Source of the DNA: Micromonospora alfalfae
Lineage (GTDB): Bacteria; Actinomycetota; Actinomycetes; Mycobacteriales; Micromonosporaceae
Direction of reading: 5' to 3'
Assembly: GCF_022230925.1 (NCBI RefSeq)
Contig: NZ_JAKKFH010000001.1
Location: 1-64,000, forward strand
Length of the DNA: 64,000 nt
The position numbers and the translations under genes are program-made. Below the pieces are notes generated by a model, which was not told the origin of the DNA, ran no database searches, and saw only the letters and a program-made list of their open reading frames with translations. Every line of letters starts with the position of its first letter. Position 1 is the first letter of the stretch. Positions 1-8,194 of the stretch are shown here, piece by piece.

Positions 1-45
1 CCGGCGGCCGTGTGCCGGTCGTACCCCCAACGCATGGAGAACGTA

Positions 46-1011
46 ATGCCGAACGTATCCGTCGTGATCCCCACCACGGGCCGCCCCAGCATCGCCGACG
101 CGGTGCTCTCCGCCCGATCCCAGCAGGGCGCATCCGTGCACATCGTGGTCGTCTGTGACACCCCGGAGGTGCCGCAGACAGTGCGGAACCTGGGGCAGCA
201 CATCGACCGGGTGGTCTGCACCGGCGGTGGCCGGCGCGGGTCGTACGCCCGCAACCTCGGAGTCACCCACGCCATCCCGGGCAGCCACGTCGCGTTCCTC
301 GACGACGACGACACCTGGCTGCCGACCAAGCTGGCGGCACAGGTGCCAGCGCTCGAGCGGGTCGCGGCGGCCGGGTTCCGCCCCGTCGTGTCATCCCGGA
401 TCCTGCAACGCAAGGACGGCGCCGAGCCGCTGCCGGCACCGGCCCCCGCCGAGGTGATCCCCGACGGCATGCTGCCCGAGGACTACCTGTTCCGCCGCCG
501 TCACCTCGGCATCGGCCGGCAGTCGCTGCCCACGTCGACGCTCCTGACCACGTACGAATTGGCGACCGAGTGCCGCTGGGACGAGACGCTCCCCCGACAC
601 CAGGACTGGGACTGGCTGGTCCGGGTCGCCCGGCTGCCCCGGGTGAAGATCGTCCAGGTGGAGGAGGCGACGGCCGTCTACACCGTGGGCAGCCCCGGGT
701 CGATCTCGGCCGGCGCCGACTGGCGTACCTCGTGGCACTGGGCCCAGCGCTGGGAGGGAGTGTGGGCGCCGGGGACCTTCTCGGACTTCATCGCGGCCCA
801 GACCCTCCGCTACGCTCTCCAGGCCCGAGACCGGGAGGGCGTACGGGAGATGGTGCGGGCGATCCGCCGCAACTCGCCTCCGTCCGCCCGGAACGCGGTG
901 CTGGCGGCGCTCGGGCTCGTACCCCGGTCGACCCTGGAACGGGTCGCCATGCGCAAGTCGAAGGCCCCCAGCAGCCCCACTCGACCGCTTGATACCGAAC
1001 GGCCACACTGA
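46..1011 (+). CDS. Glycosyltransferase family 2, exopolysaccharide locus
   Basis: Probable inverting GT2 (GT-A fold) enzyme that transfers a sugar from a nucleotide sugar to a growing glycan at the inner face of the membrane; 321 residues. The N-terminus VSVVIPTTGRPS is the usual first beta strand and nucleotide-binding start, FLDDDDTWLP carries the DxD metal-binding motif, and HQDWDWLVRVAR fits the catalytic-base region. ATG at 46 is chosen because GGAGA precedes it by about five bases; in-frame ATG 34 and GTG 10 are alternatives. It overlaps the next gene by one base, so it is probably first of a coupled set. Donor and acceptor cannot be told from sequence. Confidence 0.85.
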   Translation: MPNVSVVIPTTGRPSIADAVLSARSQQGASVHIVVVCDTPEVPQTVRNLGQHIDRVVCTGGGRRGSYARNLGVTHAIPGSHVAFLDDDDTWLPTKLAAQVPALERVAAAGFRPVVSSRILQRKDGAEPLPAPAPAEVIPDGMLPEDYLFRRRHLGIGRQSLPTSTLLTTYELATECRWDETLPRHQDWDWLVRVARLPRVKIVQVEEATAVYTVGSPGSISAGADWRTSWHWAQRWEGVWAPGTFSDFIAAQTLRYALQARDREGVREMVRAIRRNSPPSARNAVLAALGLVPRSTLERVAMRKSKAPSSPTRPLDTERPH

Positions 1012-2078
1012 TGCGTCTGCACTTCGTACTGCCGCAGCTCGAGCCGTACTACGGCATGGAGCGGGCCGCGGTCCTGGTGATGCGTGGGCTCGCACGTCAC
1101 GGCGTGGAGGTGTCCGCGACCGTCCTGTCCCGGGGAGTCCCGCAGGGGCTCGACGATCTCCGTGTCGACACCCTGGACCTCGGGTCGCGGCTCACCCGCC
1201 TGGTGGAAGCTGTCCCCCCGCTGCGCCGCCGGTTGCGGAGCCTGCCGCCGGACGTGGAGGTCGTCGCCAGCGGTTTGTGGGGCAGCGTGCCCGTCGGGGC
1301 GGCTCTGGCTGGCTCATCTCGGACGTTCATCGCCTGGGAGCACTCGCTGCTGCCCGAGCGGATGCGGGCCGACCGTCGGGTGCGGATGCTCGCCCGCGCG
1401 TCCGGGTTCGGTGCTCTCCGGCCGCGGCTCGTCGTGGCCGTGTCCGACGGGGTGGCCCGGACGGTGCGCAATCTCCACTCCGGGTCACGCGTCGTCACGA
1501 TTCCCAATCCGGTGCCGACCGCGCCGTTCGTCCCGCCCCGGCCAATCGCCGACCCGGCGCGGATCCGGCTGGTCACCACTGGCGCGCTGCGCCCCCTGAA
1601 GAACCACCTGTGCGCGATCGACGCGCTCGCGGAGTTGCCCACCGCCTACCACCTGACGCTTGCCGGAGACGGCGAGGAGCGGACACTGCTGGAGACCCGG
1701 GTGCGCGAGCGCGGCCTGGCGGATCGGGTGACCTTCCTCGGCCGGATCCCCGACGTCCGCGGGTTGCTGGCCGACGCCGACCTGCTCGTTCACCCGTCGC
1801 TGGCGGAGACCTTCGGTTTCAGCCTCGTGGAGGCAGCCGAAGTGGGTCTGCCGGTCGCCGCGATGCCGGTGTCCGCCGTCGACGAGATGGTGCCGGACCT
1901 GGTGCCGGGCATGCTGACGACGGCCCCGACCTCGACCGCCCTCGCCGAGGCGATCAGGCACCTGACGGGTTACGGCCGGCCCGGGCCCGTCGAGTTCGAG
2001 AAGGCCTGGCACGCCCGCTCGGTCGCCTTCGATCCGGCCGGAATCAGCCGACAATGGGTGGAGGCGGTACGACGATGA
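1011..2078 (+). CDS. Glycosyltransferase family 4 (GT-B)
   Basis: Retaining GT4-type glycosyltransferase of 355 residues with two Rossmann-like halves. The N-terminal half starts MRLHFVLPQLEPYYGMERA, typical of enzymes in which a glycine-rich loop binds the acceptor. The C-terminal half has the EX7E signature in HPSLAETFGFSLVEAAEVG, which binds the donor nucleotide sugar. The start shares one base with the stop of the upstream GT2 gene, and the stop overlaps the flippase start (ATGA), so the three are translated together. It should add a residue to the repeat unit of an exported polysaccharide; the sugar is not predictable. Confidence 0.87.
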   Translation: MRLHFVLPQLEPYYGMERAAVLVMRGLARHGVEVSATVLSRGVPQGLDDLRVDTLDLGSRLTRLVEAVPPLRRRLRSLPPDVEVVASGLWGSVPVGAALAGSSRTFIAWEHSLLPERMRADRRVRMLARASGFGALRPRLVVAVSDGVARTVRNLHSGSRVVTIPNPVPTAPFVPPRPIADPARIRLVTTGALRPLKNHLCAIDALAELPTAYHLTLAGDGEERTLLETRVRERGLADRVTFLGRIPDVRGLLADADLLVHPSLAETFGFSLVEAAEVGLPVAAMPVSAVDEMVPDLVPGMLTTAPTSTALAEAIRHLTGYGRPGPVEFEKAWHARSVAFDPAGISRQWVEAVRR

Positions 2079-3436
2079 CCCTCGCCCAAGGAGCGGTCGA
2101 CCTCGTGGGCGAGCCGGACCGCAGCGCATCACCACGGCACCGGGCGCCTCGCCGGGGTGACGCCTTCCTGCGCAAGTCCGGCAGGTTCTTCGTGGGAACC
2201 CTGCTGCGGACTCTCGCCCAGGGAGCGCTCTTCGTGCTGCTGGCGCGGGAAATGCCCATCGACACGTACGGCCTCTTCGTCGGCATCACGGCCCTGGTGG
2301 CGGTCATCTCGCCGTTCGCGTCGGCCGGGGCACCGAGCCTGATCTTCCAGAGTCACGCCGACGCGCCCGCCGAGTGGGCCCGACACCTGGCCCGAGGGCT
2401 GATGTTGTCGGTGGTGTTCGGGGCTGGTGCCACAGTGCTCGTCGCTGCGGCGGGCGCGCTGATCTGGGGTGCCCAGGCGAGCCTGGTCGACCTCTTCTGT
2501 CTGGCCTTCGCCGATCTGGTGGCCTGGCGCCTCATCGAGGCGGTGGCCGCCTCGGTCCAGGCCCGGGGCCGGATCCTGCTCGCCTCCGTCATTCCCGCGT
2601 TGCTGCAGGTCGCCCGGTTGGTCGGGGTCATCGCGCTGGCCGCGGCGGCCGGACCGGTCACCCTGCACGCGTGGGCGGTGACCTCGGTGCTGCTGTCAAC
2701 GGTGGTGTGCGTGGCAGTGGTCCTGGGTGGCCTACGAGGGGCAGGTCGGACTCCGCTGGAAGTCCGGGGATCGTTGGCGCAGGCGCGTACCGGCATGCTG
2801 TTCGCCGTGGGTCTGTCCGCTCAGACCGTGTACAACGATCTCGACAAGGTGATGCTCTCCAAGCTGGGGACCACGGAGAGCGCGGCCATCTACGCCGCGG
2901 CGTACCGCGTTGTCGACTTCGCGTACACGCCCGCCAGGTCGATGGCGGCGGTCGCGTACCCCAACTTCTTCGAGGCCGGGCGAAACGGACCTCGGGCCGC
3001 ACTGCGGCTCACGCGCAAGCTACTGCCGCGCTACCTGGCGTTCAGCGTGCCGGCATCTCTCCTTCTCGTCGCGTTCGCCTGGATGATGCCGGTGGTCTTC
3101 GGTCCCGAATACGAGGCCGCGACCCTTGCCCTGCAGGGCCTGAGCGCTCTGCTGGTACTGAAGGCGATCCACTATCTCGCCGCCGATACCCTGTCCGGTG
3201 CCCGGATGCAGGGACGCCGGACGGTAGCCCAGATCGCGGTCGGCGTGGTCAACGCCGGCCTGAACGTCTGGCTGATTCCGGCGTACGGGTGGCAGGGTGC
3301 GGTCGTGTCGAGTCTGGTGTGCGACGCTCTGCTCGCCGTCCTGCTGTGGGGGTGCCTCGTCGCTGCCCTGCGACGCGACCCGCCCCGCGAGGCCGACGCC
3401 GAGGCGGCATCGGCAGCTGACCGAGAAAGGGTCTGA
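2075..3436 (+). CDS. Polysaccharide flippase (Wzx/MATE-like)
   Basis: Integral membrane protein of 453 residues with roughly twelve to fourteen hydrophobic helices, of the oligosaccharide/polysaccharide flippase superfamily. It should move a lipid-linked repeat unit across the cytoplasmic membrane. The family signature region at the start (FFVGTLLRTLAQGALFVLLAR) and mid-protein TVYNDLDKVMLSKLGTTES are characteristic. ATG 2075 is chosen because it overlaps the upstream stop as ATGA and GGAGG lies ten bases before it. The C-terminus is charged and cytoplasmic. The next gene, an O-antigen-polymerase-like protein, begins two bases after this stop. Confidence 0.85.
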   Translation: MTLAQGAVDLVGEPDRSASPRHRAPRRGDAFLRKSGRFFVGTLLRTLAQGALFVLLAREMPIDTYGLFVGITALVAVISPFASAGAPSLIFQSHADAPAEWARHLARGLMLSVVFGAGATVLVAAAGALIWGAQASLVDLFCLAFADLVAWRLIEAVAASVQARGRILLASVIPALLQVARLVGVIALAAAAGPVTLHAWAVTSVLLSTVVCVAVVLGGLRGAGRTPLEVRGSLAQARTGMLFAVGLSAQTVYNDLDKVMLSKLGTTESAAIYAAAYRVVDFAYTPARSMAAVAYPNFFEAGRNGPRAALRLTRKLLPRYLAFSVPASLLLVAFAWMMPVVFGPEYEAATLALQGLSALLVLKAIHYLAADTLSGARMQGRRTVAQIAVGVVNAGLNVWLIPAYGWQGAVVSSLVCDALLAVLLWGCLVAALRRDPPREADAEAASAADRERV

Positions 3437-3437
3437 C

Positions 3438-4781
3438 GTGACCACCATCTTCGGTGTCCTACTGACCGTCGGTGGCGTCGCGGTAGCCCTGTGGTTGATC
3501 CGAATCCGGCGGAACATCGCCGCCTCCTTCGGCGACAGTGCGACAGCTGTCGCTCTGGTCGGGTTCGCCGTGCTCACCAACGCGGCGCCAGCGGTCGCCG
3601 GCGACAAGAGTTCGGTGCTCATCGGCGTGCTGCTGATCGCCCTGCTGGCCTGGCTGGTGTTGTCCGGCCGGGCGGTTCTGCGCGGACCATCCGACGTGTG
3701 GCTGCGGATCTCGATCGCGATGGCCGGGGCGCTGCTGGTCTGGTCTGCCGGCGTCGACGCCCTCACCGGCGGCGGGTTCTACGGTTCGCGGCTGCCGGCG
3801 TACGGGGCGGCAGCGCTGCTGCTGCTCGCCATCTGGTTGATGGCTGCGCGCACCGCGGTGAGTGTCCGGACGATGGCCTACACCGGGCTGGCGGTCCTGG
3901 CGCTGCTGACCATCCCGACCGCCGTGTACGAGCAGTCGTGGCGACTCTGTACCGGCGGGAAGCTGGAAAAGTGCTCGGTGGCCGGGGCGCTGTTCAAGAG
4001 CTTCTACAACTCCGAGAACTACGTGGCGATGCTCGCGTCGTTCACCCTGGTGGCCGCGTTCTGCGCGATGCGCCGCAGTGAGTTGGTGGTGACGACGTCG
4101 TTCTGCCTGCTGGTGATCGTCGCCACCGGCTCCCGCACCAGCTACCTGGCCGTCGGGGCGGTATGCGCCTGGGTGCTGGCCGCACTCCTCGTACAGCGCC
4201 TGCGACCGAGCCTGCAGATCCCCTTCGCGATCTGCGTCGCGTTCGTCATCGGCGCACTGACAGCTGCCACGTACCTGACCTGGAGCGCGTCGAAGACCAC
4301 GCTGAGCAACAGGGGCAACATCTGGGTCGCGGCCCGCGAGTACCTGAACGGTCGGGAGGCCGTCGGGGTCGGCGTCTCGAAGTGGTTTCACCTGCAGGAC
4401 ATCGGAGCGGCACCCACCCACTTCTTCCACTCCGGGTACGTCCTGGTCATCTTCTCCGGCGGGCTGGTCGCACTGACCCTGTTCGGCCTCTGGGCGGCCA
4501 CCCTGATGCACCGGGGCGTCGAAGACGGGCAGGCGTTCACCGCCAAGGCGCCGCTCGTGCTTCTGATCGTCTACTCGTTCACCGAGGTCGTCTGGAACCC
4601 ACTGTCGGTGGACGGGCTGACCTGGATCGTCGTGCTGCTGGCTCTCACCACTTCGGTGTCCGCGCCCCCCGCGCGCACTCCGGCGCCGGGGCCGGTGGAC
4701 CTGGTGGACCGACCGGCGCCCCTGGCCGGGCTCCGGCGACTCATCGGCCGGCAGGACAGCCGGGCCGCCGCTCTCAACTGA
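3438..4781 (+). CDS. O-antigen ligase/polymerase-like membrane protein
   Basis: About ten membrane segments across 447 residues, with a large extracytoplasmic loop (roughly residues 280-330) holding TLSNRGNIWVAAREYL, which matches the conserved R-G/W loop of the Wzy_C O-antigen ligase superfamily. It probably polymerises or ligates repeat units outside the membrane after the preceding flippase. GTG 3438 is chosen because GAAAGG lies seven bases upstream and it follows the flippase stop directly. The motif TGSRTSYLA near residue 235 supports the family. Polymerase and ligase activities cannot be separated by sequence. Confidence 0.8.
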   Translation: MTTIFGVLLTVGGVAVALWLIRIRRNIAASFGDSATAVALVGFAVLTNAAPAVAGDKSSVLIGVLLIALLAWLVLSGRAVLRGPSDVWLRISIAMAGALLVWSAGVDALTGGGFYGSRLPAYGAAALLLLAIWLMAARTAVSVRTMAYTGLAVLALLTIPTAVYEQSWRLCTGGKLEKCSVAGALFKSFYNSENYVAMLASFTLVAAFCAMRRSELVVTTSFCLLVIVATGSRTSYLAVGAVCAWVLAALLVQRLRPSLQIPFAICVAFVIGALTAATYLTWSASKTTLSNRGNIWVAAREYLNGREAVGVGVSKWFHLQDIGAAPTHFFHSGYVLVIFSGGLVALTLFGLWAATLMHRGVEDGQAFTAKAPLVLLIVYSFTEVVWNPLSVDGLTWIVVLLALTTSVSAPPARTPAPGPVDLVDRPAPLAGLRRLIGRQDSRAAALN

Positions 4782-4814
4782 ACCCGCGAAGCGCAAACCA
4801 GCCCTCGCAGTCCC

Positions 4815-4832
4815 CGGCCCTCGACCGGGCCG
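4815..4832. terminator. Hairpin between convergent genes
   Basis: CGGCCC, six-base loop, GGGCCG. It sits in the 63-base gap between the polymerase stop and the convergent esterase stop and could act on both transcripts. There is no T tract. Confidence 0.45.
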
Positions 4833-4844
4833 TTGCTGGGCGGA

Positions 4845-7022
4845 CTATCCGCCGGCTATCGGAAGCCCCTGGAAGGCCAGCAGGCCGGCCCCGGCGGCGT
4901 TCACACACCAGGGCCCGGCATCGCCCCGGTAACTCAGCCGGTTTGCGCCGTCGGCCGGGCCGGACAGGCTCAGCACGAGCCGTCCTCCCTCGCGGTACTC
5001 GACGCCGGTGACGGTGGCGGTGCCGCCGTCGATCGTGAAGTCGGTGCCCGCGCCGGCCCGGACGGTCAGTGGGTCGACGCTACGGAGCTGAACCACCACC
5101 TGGGTACGCCGAGCGTCGGTGAAGGCGGCCGACCGGGGGTTCGGGGCCGCCACGCCCTCGCCGGGGCCACGGTGGATGTCGCGGGCCAGGACCGCGAACG
5201 CCTGATCGCCCAACTCGCGGTAGCCCTGTTCCCAGGCGAAGTGGCAACCCTCCCGGCCCGACAGGGCGGTGGTCGACAGCACAGTCACCTTCAGGGTGTC
5301 GGCCATCCGTCGCTGGGCCTCACGCAGCGGGCCGCCGGAGGTGTTTCCGCACGGTGAGCTGCCGACCTGGACGACGTAGTACCGGGTGCCGCCGTCGGTC
5401 CGGACGCCGACCTCCCGACGCCAGTCGGTCAACAGCGCGCTGAACCCGGCGACGTGCCCGGCGGCGTCGTTGTTGTCGGCCTCGCCCTGGTACCAGAACA
5501 CCGCACGGACCTCGCCGATGACGTTGGCGGCGGTGAGTCGTTGCCGCAGGCGGCCGTAGTTGGTGCGCAGGTCACCGGGGTTGCCGTCGTTGCGTTGGAA
5601 GAACGACACGACCTTGCTGCTCTCCGCGCCGTTGATCACGGCCACCGGCACCTGGTAGGTGTCCATGAGTCGGTGGGCCGCGCGGATCCCCCACTGGCCG
5701 ACCGAGCCGGGCTGCCGGACCGTACCCGAGACGGCGTAGTTCCAGGTACGGTCCGCGCCGGAGAGGACCCGGTCGCCCGTGGTCGAGCCGAAACTGCGGA
5801 CGTACGGGGACTCCTCACCGATCGACGAGCCCCGGTGACTGGCCGCCACCGCGTTGGACTGGCCCTGGATGACGTACACGTCGCCGGACACCACGCCCTC
5901 CCACAGGGCCGCCCGTCGGGCGACGCCGTCGCCGAGCACGTGCAACTCGAACCGGTACTCCCGAAGCGCGGCGGTGATCCGCTGCCGGAACGCGAACTCA
6001 CCACGAGCCCCGACGGGCACCGTCTCGTCCCAGCCGTCGGCTCCGCTGACGACCTTGAGTCGGACGGCGCGGACCCGCGGGTCGGTAGTCCTTCCCGCCA
6101 CCGGCACGACAGCGCCGCCGGCCGCGTCCCGGGGGTACAGCTGCCGGTCCCGGGGGTGCTGGCTGACGGTGAGCACCGACGCGCGGGCGTAGGTGGTCAG
6201 CCGACGTTGGGTGTACGTGCCGGCATTACCGGCGGTCGTCCAGTCGGGCTGACCGGTGGGGGCGGTCCCGATGCCCACCGACAGCGGCTGGTCGGTCGAG
6301 GTGAACCCGTTGACCGCGAGAACGGTCTGCGGGACGGCGGGCGCCGGGCGGGTGGCCGCGACCGTGTGCACCTGGAAGGAGCCGTACCCGATCGACGAGT
6401 ACACGTCGTCGTCGGAGTCGTACCTGTCGGCGGCGGCACCGGGGATCTGACCGGAGCTGGCCGGCCCGTACTTGTTCGGCCACATCTCCAGATAGCCGGT
6501 GAGACCGGTGCCGGTGGCCAGGCCCGGCGCGTTGGTGGCGACCTCCAGATCGGCGATCCGTTGCCTGACGATCTGACCGGCCCGGGTCGGCAGGCCGAGG
6601 CGTCGAGCATCGGTGGTGAACGGCGACATGGCGGTCCACACCCACTGCGTACCGGTGGGGCCGGTCAACTCCAGGCAGTAGCCGACCCGGTCGAACCCGC
6701 CGGCCACCACGCCGGTCCGGTCGAACGAGAGAGCCATGGGCCGTTTGGGGTCGTTCCGCTCGGGCAGGTCGAGGGCGCTGACCGGGGTGAAGCCGGCCAT
6801 ACCGTGCGCGTTGGCGGCGCAGGCGGTGCCGTCTATGGGCGCGACGGGCGGCGGAGTGTCCACGTCGGCCGCCGACCAGGCGGCGTCCGGTGCGCCGGTC
6901 CTCGTCGGCCACCAGCCGAGCACGGGGACGGCCGCCAGCAGCAGGACGACCACCCCGAAGCCGATCCAGGCCGGTCGGGGCACCGATCGGAGGCGGGCCC
7001 ACGGAGGGTGGGGAGGAGACAC
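4845..7022 (-). CDS. Membrane-anchored SGNH sialate-O-acetylesterase-like protein
   Basis: About 725 residues. A single hydrophobic segment near the N-terminus (WIGFGVVVLLLAAVPVLG) anchors or exports it. The C-terminal half is a carbohydrate-esterase domain of the sialate O-acetylesterase/SASA type: block I YVIQGQSNAVAAS supplies the serine, VFWYQGEADNN is the conserved middle block, and GCHFAWEQGY supplies the histidine. The N-terminal 350 residues are probably beta-rich and unassigned. GTG 7022 is preferred because GGAGG precedes it by eight bases; GTG 7037 is an alternative. It should remove O-acetyl groups from an extracellular glycan and lies divergent from an acyltransferase gene that could add them. 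Confidence 0.8.
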   Translation of the reverse strand: MSPPHPPWARLRSVPRPAWIGFGVVVLLLAAVPVLGWWPTRTGAPDAAWSAADVDTPPPVAPIDGTACAANAHGMAGFTPVSALDLPERNDPKRPMALSFDRTGVVAGGFDRVGYCLELTGPTGTQWVWTAMSPFTTDARRLGLPTRAGQIVRQRIADLEVATNAPGLATGTGLTGYLEMWPNKYGPASSGQIPGAAADRYDSDDDVYSSIGYGSFQVHTVAATRPAPAVPQTVLAVNGFTSTDQPLSVGIGTAPTGQPDWTTAGNAGTYTQRRLTTYARASVLTVSQHPRDRQLYPRDAAGGAVVPVAGRTTDPRVRAVRLKVVSGADGWDETVPVGARGEFAFRQRITAALREYRFELHVLGDGVARRAALWEGVVSGDVYVIQGQSNAVAASHRGSSIGEESPYVRSFGSTTGDRVLSGADRTWNYAVSGTVRQPGSVGQWGIRAAHRLMDTYQVPVAVINGAESSKVVSFFQRNDGNPGDLRTNYGRLRQRLTAANVIGEVRAVFWYQGEADNNDAAGHVAGFSALLTDWRREVGVRTDGGTRYYVVQVGSSPCGNTSGGPLREAQRRMADTLKVTVLSTTALSGREGCHFAWEQGYRELGDQAFAVLARDIHRGPGEGVAAPNPRSAAFTDARRTQVVVQLRSVDPLTVRAGAGTDFTIDGGTATVTGVEYREGGRLVLSLSGPADGANRLSYRGDAGPWCVNAAGAGLLAFQGLPIAGG

Positions 7023-7153
7023 CCGGAGAACCTCCACAGTGTGGGCAGCGTGTCGTGCCCCAGATTAGGCGATGCGCCGTACCCGACGACGCCGGCACGA
7101 CCTACTGCCGAACCGGTGCCGATCCGGGGCGTAGGTCTGTCCCGCTGTCTGAA

Positions 7154-8194
7154 ATGATGCCCGCCATGGCCGCAACGAGCACGACAACGGCGGCGGGTAA
7201 CCGCTCTGCCGGTGTCGACCTCCTCCGGATTGTCGGGATCGCCGCGGTTGTCGCGGGCCACGTCTGGAGCGACAGCTTGACCCGCGCGTCCATCTACACC
7301 TGGCACGTGCCCGTGTTCTTCGTCCTGACCGGCTACTTCTGGTCGCCCGGTCGACCGCTCGGTGGGGAACTGCGCAAGCGGTGGACGACCCTGGGCGTGC
7401 CCTACGTGGTCTGGTTCCTCATCCTGGTCGCGGCGCTGCTCGCCGCGGACGCCGTGACAGGCCAGGTGGCACCGGGGACCATCGGTGACGCGCTCTACGG
7501 CGGCACGGCCGCGGTCCGACCGTTCTCCGCCTTCTGGTTCGTCTCGGTGCTCTTCATCGCTGCTGTCGCGTTCCGGTGGCTGGAGCGGTTCCCCGCCGCT
7601 GTCGCCTGGACGGTCGCGGTGATCGGCCTGGTCACGGCGTACCTCGCGCCCAGCGTTGTCACCGCCGGCCCGCTCGGGCTCTTCCTGGTCCCGGCGTGCC
7701 TGGTCTTCGTGCTGGCCGGGCGGCTGCTGCGGCGGCTCCGCCCGCGCCTTCCGGCCAGCGCCGGTGCGGCGTCACTCTCGATCGGCGTCGGCTTCGTGCT
7801 GCTCGGCCTCAACCGGGATCTGGACCTCAAGGCCGGCGACTTCGGCTCCCCGGTACTGGGGGTGCTGACCGCGATCCTGATCAGCGTCGGTCTCATCCGG
7901 CTCGCGGAGGAACTCGACCTGCGCATCAGCGTGCGGGCGTCGCGGGTGATCAGTCGACTGGCCGGCTGCGGCATCGCCGTCGTGCTCAGTCACGCGGGCA
8001 TCCTGTGGGTGCTGAAGACACCCCGGTCCGGTGGGGTGGTCGACCTGGTCGCCGCGCTCGTGGTCCCTTGGGCGTTCGCGTGGATCGTCATCAGCACGCC
8101 GCTGGGCCCGTGGTTGACCGGCACCCGGATCGGCGGTTCCGCGCGGGCCGCCAGCGGCGTGGCGCCTCGGCCGGGCGCCGCCCAGACCCACTAG
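7154..8194 (+). CDS. Acyltransferase family 3 membrane protein
   Basis: Ten-helix membrane O-acyltransferase of 346 residues (Acyl_transf_3/OafA type). The signature is LLRIVGIAAVVAGHVW, with the conserved histidine near the end of helix 1, followed by TWHVPVFFVLTGYFW. Such enzymes pass acetyl or other acyl groups to sugars of exported glycans. Starts at 7154, 7157 and 7166 are all in frame and none has a strong ribosome site. The TAG stop shares the palindrome CTAG with the stop of the convergent gene, so the two coding regions overlap by four bases. The N-terminal Thr/Ala run is cytoplasmic. Confidence 0.85.
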   Translation: MMPAMAATSTTTAAGNRSAGVDLLRIVGIAAVVAGHVWSDSLTRASIYTWHVPVFFVLTGYFWSPGRPLGGELRKRWTTLGVPYVVWFLILVAALLAADAVTGQVAPGTIGDALYGGTAAVRPFSAFWFVSVLFIAAVAFRWLERFPAAVAWTVAVIGLVTAYLAPSVVTAGPLGLFLVPACLVFVLAGRLLRRLRPRLPASAGAASLSIGVGFVLLGLNRDLDLKAGDFGSPVLGVLTAILISVGLIRLAEELDLRISVRASRVISRLAGCGIAVVLSHAGILWVLKTPRSGGVVDLVAALVVPWAFAWIVISTPLGPWLTGTRIGGSARAASGVAPRPGAAQTH

